Origin: Myxococcota bacterium
GTDB lineage: Bacteria; Myxococcota_A; Polyangia; HGW-17
Length of the DNA stretch: 15,793 nucleotides
NCBI GenBank assembly: GCA_018821745.1
Contig: JAHJLU010000603.1
Location: 1-15,793 of the forward strand
Reading direction: 5' to 3'
Part shown: one piece after another, positions 6,973 to 13,755 of the stretch
Layout: each line of letters begins with the position of its first letter
Numbering within the stretch: the stretch's first letter is position 1
Notes under the pieces: generated by a model
The model's database searches: none
What the model saw: only the letters and a program-made list of their open reading frames with translations
What the model was told of the DNA's origin: nothing
Position numbers and translations under genes: made by a program

Positions 6973-8295
6973 ATGCTCAATATTATCACAATGATATTTT
7001 TCGTTTTAGCGTCACCACAGCAGCCAGGGGAGAAACCCGCTGCCACAACAGACACCGCAAAAAAAGCCAATAAGCCCGCCGGAACACGCACCACCGCTGG
7101 CACCGACATAAAGATGCCCGAAGAAAAAGAAGAGGTGGATGAGACAAAGAAACCGGCGAAACCGGCTCCCGTGGTAGTCCGCAGGACCATCGTCCGTGTG
7201 GTGGACAAAAAAGATCTCCCCCCGGCGGAGCCTGTGGTCGCCAACATGTTCAAGATCGGGCTCGACCTCTATGTCAATTTCGGCTTCGCCAAATCCGACA
7301 ACGACAACGTGGAAGGAAACCGCTGGGACATCAATCGGTCCTACCTCACCTTCGGGTTCACACCTTCCAAAATAGTCTCGGCCCACATCACCCTTGACAC
7401 CGCCCGTCAGGCGGGGCTGGGTGCCTATAACGCCTACCTCAAATTCGGCTGGCTGGAGTTCAAGGACTTCTCGGAGATCACCAAGGGGGTCTCCCTGCTG
7501 GCCGGTCAGGTGGAGAACGGCTGGAAACAGGGTCGTGAGAACGCCACAAAAACGCGATACTTCGTCCGAACCCTCCTTGACATGTACTCCATCATCCCCG
7601 AGGGAGATCTGGGCATCTGGGTCAAGGGAAGTATTCTGGACGACATGCTCACGTTCTGGATCGGCACAGGGAACGGCAGCGGCTACATGGCCAGCGAGAT
7701 GGACAAGGGCAAAGCGGTGGATCTCCATGGTGCCTATCACCTGAAGACCCCCCTCCCCATCGACCTGGGCATCTATTTCAGGACACAGGTCAACGACAAC
7801 TTTGTCAACCCCCAGGAGAACACCCTCTCCATTACCACCGCCGCCTCCGTGGATGTCACCTACGAAATGATCAAGTTTGGCATGGAGGGTTTTTACCACA
7901 CCTACAACGACTGGCTCGATGACGGCCTTGGCAATCTCACGGACATACGTCACAACTTCTACGGCGGCTCCATCTATGTGAACGCCACCCCAAATCCCAA
8001 AGTGCTCGCCTTTTTGCGCGCGGATCTTCTGTGGTATCGTCACGGCACCCTCACGGACGAGCCCGCGAAGTACAACAGCAAAAACGTCTTCCTCGGCGGT
8101 GGCTACAACCTCTTCAAGAACTTCTGGCTCGGCGCCTCCCTGGGTATCCGCAAGGTAAAAGGCATCGTCGGCGTCATTCCCCCCCTGGGCACCTCCATGA
8201 GCAGCGGCTACTACGCCGCCTCCGATTCCATTTACTGGAACGACCTCACCGACGGCGAGTTGAGCTTCACTGTCCACACGCGATACACCTTCTGA
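6973..8295 (+). CDS. Outer-membrane beta-barrel (porin-like) protein with Lys/Pro-rich N-terminal extension
   Basis: This 440-residue product appears to be an outer-membrane barrel. It begins with a short hydrophobic stretch (MLNIITMIFFVLA) that could be a signal peptide, although the positive N-region is lacking. Residues about 18-85 are a low-complexity Lys, Pro, Thr and Glu segment (KKPAKPAPVVVRR, then DKKDLPPAEP). From about 90 onward there are alternating amphipathic strands (FKIGLDLYVNFGF, RSYLTFGFTP, LGIYFRTQVND, SIYVNATP) ending HTRYTF, with the terminal Phe expected for recognition by the BAM complex. The pattern resembles porins of the phosphate-selective or OprO type, but I cannot name a substrate. 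GGAGG at 6962-6966 fixes the start. No clear terminator follows. Two dyads lie upstream. The weak signal peptide is the main doubt; an alternative start upstream was not found. Confidence 0.8.
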   Translation: MLNIITMIFFVLASPQQPGEKPAATTDTAKKANKPAGTRTTAGTDIKMPEEKEEVDETKKPAKPAPVVVRRTIVRVVDKKDLPPAEPVVANMFKIGLDLYVNFGFAKSDNDNVEGNRWDINRSYLTFGFTPSKIVSAHITLDTARQAGLGAYNAYLKFGWLEFKDFSEITKGVSLLAGQVENGWKQGRENATKTRYFVRTLLDMYSIIPEGDLGIWVKGSILDDMLTFWIGTGNGSGYMASEMDKGKAVDLHGAYHLKTPLPIDLGIYFRTQVNDNFVNPQENTLSITTAASVDVTYEMIKFGMEGFYHTYNDWLDDGLGNLTDIRHNFYGGSIYVNATPNPKVLAFLRADLLWYRHGTLTDEPAKYNSKNVFLGGGYNLFKNFWLGASLGIRKVKGIVGVIPPLGTSMSSGYYAASDSIYWNDLTDGELSFTVHTRYTF

Positions 8296-8334
8296 TCCCG
8301 CCTCTTCCCCATCCCCTCTTTGCGTAAATAGTGT

Positions 8335-8363
8335 TTTCCAAGCCTCCCCCCTTCATGTATAAT
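8335..8363 (+). promoter_or_regulatory. Promoter of the SLC12-like permease gene
   Basis: A perfect -10 TATAAT (8358-8363) lies 17 bases after TTTCCA (8335-8340), which matches four of six bases of the -35 consensus. TG directly precedes the -10. Transcription would begin near 8370, some 55 bases before the ATG at 8425. It lies in the 129-base gap after the barrel-protein gene and marks the start of the operon running to 11973. Confidence 0.6.
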
Positions 8364-8424
8364 GTTGCCCGACGGACGCAGGCTCCCCGCCACGGTCCGC
8401 ACCCGATTCCATGGAGATACCCCT

Positions 8425-10572
8425 ATGAATTCGACTGAGCAGGTGGCCAAAGGCCACGGGTTCGGGACCCTTCCCGTTTTCTTGGCAGCAATCAGCACCA
8501 TCCTCGGTGCGGTCATGTTCCTGCGCTTTGGCTGGGCCGTCGGCAACCAGGGCGTCTGGGGAGCGCTCATTGTGGTCCTTATCGGCCACATGATCACCAT
8601 CCCCACTGCCCTGGCTATCTCCGAAATTGCCACCAACCGCAAGGTCGAGGGCGGTGGCGAATACTTCATCATCTCCCGCTCCTTCGGTACCAACATCGGG
8701 GCCTCCATCGGCATCGCCCTGTATATCTCCCAGGCCATCTCCGTGGCCTTTTATCTCATCGCATTCGCCCAGGCCTTCCAGGGACTCGCCCCCGCCATCC
8801 AGTCCCACCTCGGGATGAAGTTTGATCCCCGAATGTTCTCCCTCCCCATGGCCATTATCCTCTCCTGGGTTGTCATTAAATGGGGAGCATCCATGGCCGT
8901 CTACATGCTCTACACGGTCATCCTCATCCTGGCTATCTCCCTGGGGCTGTTTTTCATGGGGGGCAACTGGAACTGGGGCAACCTCAAGCAATCTTTCAAT
9001 GGCATCCCCAAGGGCAACTCCTGGGCCTATGTCTTCGCCGTGTGCTTCCCCGCCTTCACGGGAATGACCGCCGGGGTGGGCCTCTCGGGCGACCTGAAGA
9101 ACCCCAGGCGCTCCATCCCCCTGGGGACCATGATGGCAGTCCTCGCCGGCGCCGGCGTCTATATCCTCATCATCCTCAAGCTGGGGATGAACGCCAGCCC
9201 CGCGGATCTAGCCAACGACGAGCTCATCATGGCGAAAATCGCCGTGTGGGGTCCTATCATCCCCATCGGCCTCGCAGCGGCGACCCTCTCCTCCGCCATC
9301 GGCTCCCTGCTCATCGCACCCCGCACCATGCAAGCCCTGGCTGCCGACAAGGTCTTCCCCAGCCAGAAAATAAACAACATCCTCTCCCAGGGGGTCGGCA
9401 AAGAGAATGAACCCCTCAAGGCCACCTACGTCACCGTGGGTATCGCCCTGGTGGTTATCGTCCTGGGTGACGTCAACGTGGTGGCAAAGATTGTCTCGCA
9501 GTTTTTCATGGTCACCTACGGTGCCCTGTGCATGATCTCCGTCCTGGAACACTTCGCGGCCAGTCCCTCCTACCGCCCCTCCTTCCGCAGCCGCTGGTGG
9601 GTCTCTCTCATCGGTGCCATCGGGTGCTTCACCATGATGTTCATGATGGAGATCCTGGCCGCGCTGGTAGCCATCTCGGTCATGTTCCTGATTTACCTCA
9701 GTGTTCGAAGAAACAACAGAGAGGGCCGCGGCATCGCCATTATCTTCAAGGGGGCCCTGTATCAGATGATTCGCCGTCTCCAGGTGTGGCTCCAGAAGAA
9801 TCGCTCCCAGATCTCGGGCACGGACTGGCGCCCCTCCTTTATCGCCATCTCCGACAAGACCTTCGAGCGCATTGCCGCCTTCAATCTCCTCAACTGGATC
9901 GCCCACCGCCACGGGTTCGGAACCTACTTCCACTATATCAAGGGCATGCTCACCAAAGAGAGCAAGGATCAATCCGTGCAGGACGTGGAGCGGGTCATCA
10001 AACTCACCAACGCCGCCAACGCCGGGGTCTATGCAAGCTCCATCATCTCACCCTCCTTTACCACGGCTGTGGCACAGATCATTCAGGTCCCGGGCGTTTC
10101 GGGCATGGACAACAACGGGCTTATCCTGGAGTTCCCCCGGGACGACATCAAAAACGAGGAGATCCTGAACCAGCTCCGAACGGGCGTCAAGATGGCCCTC
10201 GGGTCTGAATTCAACGTCTGCGTGATGCGCTCCTCGGAGTACAACTGCGGGTATAAAAGTTCCATCCACCTCTGGCTCACCCGCCAGCAGCTGTGCAATG
10301 CCAACCTCATGATCCTCCTGGCTTATATTATCATGGGACACCCTGACTGGCACAACAGCGAGATCTCGGTTTACGCCGCCATGCCCGACAGGGAAATGGA
10401 GACCCAGAAGACCTTCCTGGCGGATCTCATCCACCGGGGTCGCATCCCCATCTCCTCATCCAACGTGCAGGTCCTGCCCTTCCCCACCACAACCTCCTAC
10501 GAGGCGCTGGTTCACCAGTACTCTTCCGAAGCTGACCTTGTCATCGTGGGCTTCACTCCCCAGCAGTTCTAG
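8425..10572 (+). CDS. SLC12-like (cation-chloride cotransporter family) APC permease, ending at an in-frame TAG
   Basis: This 715-residue permease belongs to the APC superfamily and looks like the bacterial relatives of Na-K-Cl and K-Cl cotransporters. Shared motifs are ISTILGAVMFLRFGWAVG in TM1, GGGEYFIISRSFG in TM3, FTGMTAGVGLSGDLKNPRRS before TM7, and LIAPRTMQALAADKVFP followed by ENEPLKATY. About 12 membrane segments fill residues 10-450; a large soluble C-terminal domain (about 460-715) resembles the SLC12 cytoplasmic domain. The actual ion or solute cannot be read from sequence. ATG 8425 is chosen because GGAGA (8413-8417) precedes it by seven bases; an upstream GTG-type extension to 8362 would overlap the -10 box. 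The reading frame stops at TAG (10570-10572) directly after DLVIVGFTPQQF, but the same frame remains coding for 185 codons and continues the domain, so the protein may be truncated or read through. Confidence 0.9.
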   Translation: MNSTEQVAKGHGFGTLPVFLAAISTILGAVMFLRFGWAVGNQGVWGALIVVLIGHMITIPTALAISEIATNRKVEGGGEYFIISRSFGTNIGASIGIALYISQAISVAFYLIAFAQAFQGLAPAIQSHLGMKFDPRMFSLPMAIILSWVVIKWGASMAVYMLYTVILILAISLGLFFMGGNWNWGNLKQSFNGIPKGNSWAYVFAVCFPAFTGMTAGVGLSGDLKNPRRSIPLGTMMAVLAGAGVYILIILKLGMNASPADLANDELIMAKIAVWGPIIPIGLAAATLSSAIGSLLIAPRTMQALAADKVFPSQKINNILSQGVGKENEPLKATYVTVGIALVVIVLGDVNVVAKIVSQFFMVTYGALCMISVLEHFAASPSYRPSFRSRWWVSLIGAIGCFTMMFMMEILAALVAISVMFLIYLSVRRNNREGRGIAIIFKGALYQMIRRLQVWLQKNRSQISGTDWRPSFIAISDKTFERIAAFNLLNWIAHRHGFGTYFHYIKGMLTKESKDQSVQDVERVIKLTNAANAGVYASSIISPSFTTAVAQIIQVPGVSGMDNNGLILEFPRDDIKNEEILNQLRTGVKMALGSEFNVCVMRSSEYNCGYKSSIHLWLTRQQLCNANLMILLAYIIMGHPDWHNSEISVYAAMPDREMETQKTFLADLIHRGRIPISSSNVQVLPFPTTTSYEALVHQYSSEADLVIVGFTPQQF

Positions 10573-11130
10573 CGCTGGGGCCACCGTGTCTTCACCCGCT
10601 TCCCCAAACTCCGTGATGTTGTCTTTGTCCGGGCTGAGGAAGATGAAATATCCCTGCTGGATCTGGAAGCCGAAGTGGTAGACGATCACGAGATGGCGCT
10701 CAAGGAGAACACCGTCCCGCCCGCGGGCAACGGAGCTCTAAACACAGCGGAGAAGCCTGTGGAGAAGCCGGCGGAGAAGCCGGCGGAGAAGCCTGTGGAG
10801 AAGCCTGTGGAGAAGCCGGCAGCGGAGACTGAAGTGCCCCCGGGGCCTGAAACAACGCCCGAAGCGGATAATAAACCGGAGCCTCCCGTTATCGACAGCT
10901 CCACGCTGAAAAAAATCACCTCTGCCCCCAGGGAGACCCCCGGGACCGCCCCCGCGTCCGGTGAGCCTTCGGTGAAAGAAGCCAAAAAAGACAAGGAGCC
11001 CAGCGATTCCCCTGAAAAGAAGAAGTCAAAACTGGGTGACCTGGCTCCCGGGGATAAAAAGAATAAAAAAGACTCCCCCGACAAAGAGAAAAAGTCAAAG
11101 GACAAGGGAGAGAGGAATAAGGAGGACTGA
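10573..11130 (+). CDS. In-frame continuation of the permease past TAG: end of C-terminal domain plus Lys/Pro/Glu-rich tail
   Basis: The frame of the permease continues without another stop for 185 codons after TAG 10570-10572. The first part (RWGHRVFTRFPKLRDVVFVR, then AEEDEISLLDLEAEVVDD) is not low-complexity and looks like the natural last strand and helix of the permease's C-terminal domain. The rest is disordered: six EKP[VA] units, a Pro/Thr/Ser stretch, and a highly charged Lys-rich end (KKSKDKGERNKED). If translated alone it could only start weakly, at GTG 10675 or ATG 10693, neither with a convincing ribosome site. It is therefore best read as the 3' part of the permease gene, made by readthrough, or left over after a nonsense mutation, or separated by a sequence error. 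It ends TGA (11128-11130), one base before the next ATG, which argues it is still part of a working operon. A stand-alone Lys-rich protein is the alternative. Confidence 0.6.
   Translation, partial: RWGHRVFTRFPKLRDVVFVRAEEDEISLLDLEAEVVDDHEMALKENTVPPAGNGALNTAEKPVEKPAEKPAEKPVEKPVEKPAAETEVPPGPETTPEADNKPEPPVIDSSTLKKITSAPRETPGTAPASGEPSVKEAKKDKEPSDSPEKKKSKLGDLAPGDKKNKKDSPDKEKKSKDKGERNKED
10750..10821 (+). repeat. 12-bp tandem repeat (six units) encoding EKP[VA]
   Basis: Six contiguous units of GAG-AAG-CC(T/G)-G(T/C)(G/A) encode EKPV, EKPA, EKPA, EKPV, EKPV, EKPA. Two codon variants alternate (CCT-GTG and CCG-GCG), indicating expansion by slippage or unequal recombination; copy number is likely to vary between strains. 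It lies in the tail that follows the permease's internal TAG. Confidence 0.9.
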
Positions 11131-11131
11131 C

Positions 11132-11305
11132 ATGCGCATGACACTTCTGCTGCTCTCCACTCTGCTTGTGGCTCTGGCCACCTCGGGCTGCTACGAAAAG
11201 CGAGTGTGTTGCCCCGTCGATGGTGGCTGCCAGGAAACCGACGCAGGCACAGACGCCGCTGATGACGCCGACGCGCTGACCGACACCGACGCTGCGGTAA
11301 AGTGA
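11132..11305 (+). CDS. Small acidic Cys-containing lipoprotein (57 residues)
   Basis: The product has an N-terminus MRMT, a hydrophobic core of Leu and Ala, and a lipobox ending ATSGC, giving a lipidated Cys at residue 20 and a mature peptide of only 38 residues. The mature part has three further Cys (RVCCPVDGGC) and an Asp/Ala/Thr-rich acidic tail. GGAGG (11121-11125) six bases before the ATG is among the best ribosome sites in the window. The preceding frame ends at 11130, one base before the ATG, and the stop TGA overlaps the possible GTG start of the next gene. It therefore sits in the middle of the permease operon. No family is recognised. It may be a small envelope partner of the neighbouring membrane proteins (inference). 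Confidence 0.75.
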   Translation: MRMTLLLLSTLLVALATSGCYEKRVCCPVDGGCQETDAGTDAADDADALTDTDAAVK

Positions 11306-11973
11306 GCCATTGCATGGGTAAACTCATCACTCTCATCTGGCTCACTCTGCTCGGATCCGTGATCGCGATCCTTGCCATTCCCGCTACCCGCATCGAATTT
11401 GTGCATCTCACCAGGGGTTGGCCCTTCCTCATGGGCATTGGCAAAATCGCCCTCCTGGGCACCATGGGCGAGCTCCTGGGAGGACGCATCGTTACAGGTG
11501 CGTGGCACCTGCGGGGCATCAGGTTACCCCAGCGCGTGCTGGTGTGGGGCTTTCTGGGGGCTGTGTTCACCGTAGCCTTCCCCCTCTTTTCCTTCGGCGT
11601 AGAGGGATTGCTCCACGCGGGGCTGCTCCCTGGCAAAGGCACCGTACTGGCCCACGCTTTCTGGAAGTCCTTTTTCATGAACCTGCTCTTCGGGTTCCCC
11701 ATGATGGTGTTCCACCGGGTGACCGACACCCTCGTCGATCGCGGGCAGCTCTTCTCCCGGTGGCCCCTGGTCAGCGTCTTTACCACCATGAACTGGTCAA
11801 ACATGCTGCGCGTTGTGGGCGGAGCCATTTTCTGGTTCTGGATCCCCGCCCACACAGGGACCTTCATGCTCCCTCCCGAATTCCGTATTATCACGGCAGC
11901 CCTTTTGGCAGTGGCACTGGGAGTCATCCTGGGCTCAGCCAAGAAAATGTCCCTGAAAAAACAAACAGCCTGA
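11302..11973 (+). CDS. Polytopic membrane protein, function unknown
   Basis: The 223-residue product has about six hydrophobic segments (around residues 8-26, 42-62, 80-105, 117-140, 155-180, 192-212) linked by short basic loops. The C-terminal half is Trp- and Phe-rich (MNWSNMLR, then IFWFWIPAHTGTF and LPPEFRIITAALL). This gives a faint resemblance to the Mpv17/PMP22 family, which I cannot establish by eye. GTG 11302 overlaps the previous stop as GTGA and implies translational coupling; ATG 11314 is an equally possible start giving 219 residues, and neither has a good Shine-Dalgarno. It is the last gene of the permease operon; the 110-base gap after it contains a new promoter candidate. The role is unknown. 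Confidence 0.78.
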   Translation: MSHCMGKLITLIWLTLLGSVIAILAIPATRIEFVHLTRGWPFLMGIGKIALLGTMGELLGGRIVTGAWHLRGIRLPQRVLVWGFLGAVFTVAFPLFSFGVEGLLHAGLLPGKGTVLAHAFWKSFFMNLLFGFPMMVFHRVTDTLVDRGQLFSRWPLVSVFTTMNWSNMLRVVGGAIFWFWIPAHTGTFMLPPEFRIITAALLAVALGVILGSAKKMSLKKQTA

Positions 11974-12019
11974 CCTGCCTCCCCTCCCCTTTTCACCCCG
12001 TGATCCTCTGTAAAATGTT

Positions 12020-12048
12020 TTCAGAGAGCGAGGAGAATATGCTAATAT
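12020..12048 (+). promoter_or_regulatory. Extended -10 promoter for the zinc-ribbon gene pair
   Basis: TGC-TAATAT (12040-12048) is an extended -10; TTCAGA (12020-12025) at a 17-base spacing matches four of six -35 bases. Transcription would start near 12055. The -35 overlaps the right arm of an imperfect dyad, CTCTG-T-AAAA-TG-TTTT-CAGAG (12006-12026), which could be an operator or a leftover hairpin of the upstream operon; no T-run follows it. Confidence 0.48.
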
Positions 12049-12083
12049 CCGCCCTGGCCAACCGCCCTGGCTAAGAGGAAACC

Positions 12084-12881
12084 ATGGAAACACCAAAAAC
12101 ACCGGAACCCCAGGCACAGGAATTTCCCTCCAACGAGAGCGAATCAAGACCAACCTACGATGTGGACTCCCCACCCTTTGAATCTCCCGCTGAAGAACCG
12201 GCTGCAAGCGCAGTTGAAACCGAAGGCACACCCGAATCCGCACAGGATACTCCGCCTCCTGAGGTAGAGGAACCCCCGGGTCGCCCCTGCCCCGAATGCG
12301 GCGACCTGATCCCCACCGACGACGCCTTCTGCTCGGGCTGTGGTTACACCATCAACACCCAGCAGGAGAACGACAAAGAGACCCTGAGGATTAAGCGAGA
12401 GTTGGCCAGTATCACCATGGAGAGTAAAAAATCCTCCCGCTTCATCCTCATCCTGGCGGTCCTCTTCGCCATGTTCGGGACCGTCCTCGGTTTTATGAAT
12501 AAAAACGAGGCCGACAAAGCCTACAAGGCCATGTCCCGCCTGAGTGAGTCCTACTCTCTTCCCGTCAATGGCAAGCGCTACACGGTGAAAGAGCTGCGTA
12601 AAAAAATAAAGCAGGAGATGATCCTCATCTTCGCCACCAACTATTTTCTCTCCCTGGTGATGTTCGGACTCTATTTCTGGTCCCGGAAAAATCTCTTCCC
12701 CGCCATCGTGGCGGCCTTCGCCATCTATCTCGCGGTGCAGGCGGTCAACGGCTTCATCGAACCCAAAACTATCTACCAGGGATTGATATTTAAAATTATT
12801 TTCATTGCTCTCTTCATCACCGGCGTGAAAAACGCCCTCAAGGTCCGTGAACTCACGGCCTCCCTCGCCAAGAGATCCTGA
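12084..12881 (+). CDS. Zinc-ribbon membrane protein, function unknown
   Basis: The 265-residue product has three parts. Residues 1-67 are Pro/Glu/Ser-rich and probably disordered. A zinc ribbon follows with C69, C72, C83 and C86 (CPECG...FCSGCG, spacing CxxC-x10-CxxC). After a charged linker come four hydrophobic segments (about 118-136, 175-195, 200-220, 228-248) with a basic loop of about 40 residues between the first and second (NGKRYTVKELRKKIKQE). The ribbon and N-terminus are expected in the cytoplasm. GAGGAA precedes the ATG by about four bases. The stop TGA (12879-12881) is one base before the GTG of the CPBP protease gene, so the two are almost certainly made together. No enzyme motif is visible, and I do not recognise a named family. 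Confidence 0.86.
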   Translation: METPKTPEPQAQEFPSNESESRPTYDVDSPPFESPAEEPAASAVETEGTPESAQDTPPPEVEEPPGRPCPECGDLIPTDDAFCSGCGYTINTQQENDKETLRIKRELASITMESKKSSRFILILAVLFAMFGTVLGFMNKNEADKAYKAMSRLSESYSLPVNGKRYTVKELRKKIKQEMILIFATNYFLSLVMFGLYFWSRKNLFPAIVAAFAIYLAVQAVNGFIEPKTIYQGLIFKIIFIALFITGVKNALKVRELTASLAKRS

Positions 12882-12882
12882 C

Positions 12883-13641
12883 GTGAGCACCTGCCCCCAT
12901 TGCAGCGCTCCCACACGGGAAAACGCCCGCTTCTGTGGAAAATGCGGGGCATCCTTCACCGGTGAGATCCTCCCGCGTAAACCACGCCCCCAGGCCGCAA
13001 CCTACATTCAGACCATGGCCCCGGCGCTCTATCTGTGGGGTCTTCTCGTTCTGTCCAACGTCATCATCGGGCTCTACATCCATTTTTCAAAAAACACGTC
13101 CCCGAAATCCACGCTGGCTCTTTTGGGCGTCGACAGCTTCCTCATTTTGCTCTTCGTGGCAATAAAGAGCCCCCGTACCTTCCGGCTGCTGCGCCTCCCG
13201 GGCCGCATTCCCCGGGTTGTCCTCGATGTCCTGGGCACCACCGCGCTCCTTTTTCTCTTCATTAAAATTTACAGCCGGGTCCTCTCCTCCACGGGTTTTG
13301 AGTTCATGGACTACCTGCCCGAGTATCGCAACGCCGGGTGGCCGCTGTGGGTTCCCTTCTTTACCATCGCCCTGTGGCCGGCCCTCTTCGAGGAGCTCAC
13401 CTTCCGCGGCCTCATCTTCGAGAAACTCTCCATGGTTGGAACGCAGCGGGAGGCCATCATCCTCTCCTCCCTCCTGTTCTCCATCATCCACCTCATGCCC
13501 GCGGTCTTCATCAGCCACTTCATCATCGGCCTCGCCTTCTGTAACCTGCGGGTCACTCACAAGAGCCTCTACCCCTCCATGGCCGCCCACTTTCTGTATA
13601 ACAGCACGGTTCTCCTGGACGAAATCGTCCGACGCGGATGA
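12883..13641 (+). CDS. Zinc-ribbon CPBP-family intramembrane metalloprotease
   Basis: The 252-residue protein opens with a zinc ribbon (CPHCS...FCGKCG, CxxC-x10-CxxC) directly at the N-terminus, then about seven to eight hydrophobic segments. The CPBP (Rce1/Abi-like) signature is complete: EELTFRG with E170-E171 and R175, FSIIHLMP with the His of motif 2, and AAHFLYNS with the His and Asn of motif 4. These families cleave substrates within or near the membrane; the substrate here is unknown, and bacterial members include bacteriocin self-immunity and protein-processing roles. I chose GTG 12883, one base after the previous stop, because it puts the ribbon at the N-terminus; GTG 12847 would overlap the previous gene by 35 bases. 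No strong ribosome site is present, so coupling is likely. The shared ribbon type with the preceding gene suggests they act together. Confidence 0.88.
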   Translation: MSTCPHCSAPTRENARFCGKCGASFTGEILPRKPRPQAATYIQTMAPALYLWGLLVLSNVIIGLYIHFSKNTSPKSTLALLGVDSFLILLFVAIKSPRTFRLLRLPGRIPRVVLDVLGTTALLFLFIKIYSRVLSSTGFEFMDYLPEYRNAGWPLWVPFFTIALWPALFEELTFRGLIFEKLSMVGTQREAIILSSLLFSIIHLMPAVFISHFIIGLAFCNLRVTHKSLYPSMAAHFLYNSTVLLDEIVRRG

Positions 13642-13649
13642 CCTCCCCC

Positions 13650-13678
13650 TTGACCTCACCCCAATAGGGGAATACAAA
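13650..13678 (+). promoter_or_regulatory. Promoter of the CHAP-domain protein gene
   Basis: TTGACC (13650-13655, five of six) and TACAAA (13673-13678, four of six) are 17 bases apart, with transcription expected near 13685, about 70 bases before the ATG. The spacer contains CCCC-AATA-GGGG (13659-13670), a small hairpin-forming dyad. Confidence 0.48.
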
Positions 13679-13755
13679 AAAGAGAGAGTCTGCGTTATGC
13701 CTTGGCACCCCTTGTGATGCAAAGCACCATCCAGGCCCGGAATCGGGAGTTTTCC

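Noticed and set aside
7012..8277. 421-codon minus-strand frame across the barrel-protein gene
   Set aside because: Its Val/Gly/Glu/His-rich composition is typical of an antisense shadow; the plus-strand frame has a ribosome site, a barrel pattern and a terminal Phe.
10570..10572. Reassigned TAG codon (alternative genetic code or pyrrolysine)
   Set aside because: TAG acts as a normal stop in at least four other genes here, and SLC12-like permeases are not known to use pyrrolysine.
10686..11996. 436-codon minus-strand frame across the permease tail, small lipoprotein and membrane protein
   Set aside because: It is Ser/Arg/Phe-rich low complexity mirroring the Lys/Glu/Pro repeats of the other strand, and it covers three plus-strand frames with good start signals or membrane segments.
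12006..12026. Hairpin CTCTG-T-AAAA-TG-TTTT-CAGAG as a terminator of the permease operon
   Set aside because: It is not followed by a T-run and contains a bulge; it is mentioned with the overlapping promoter instead.
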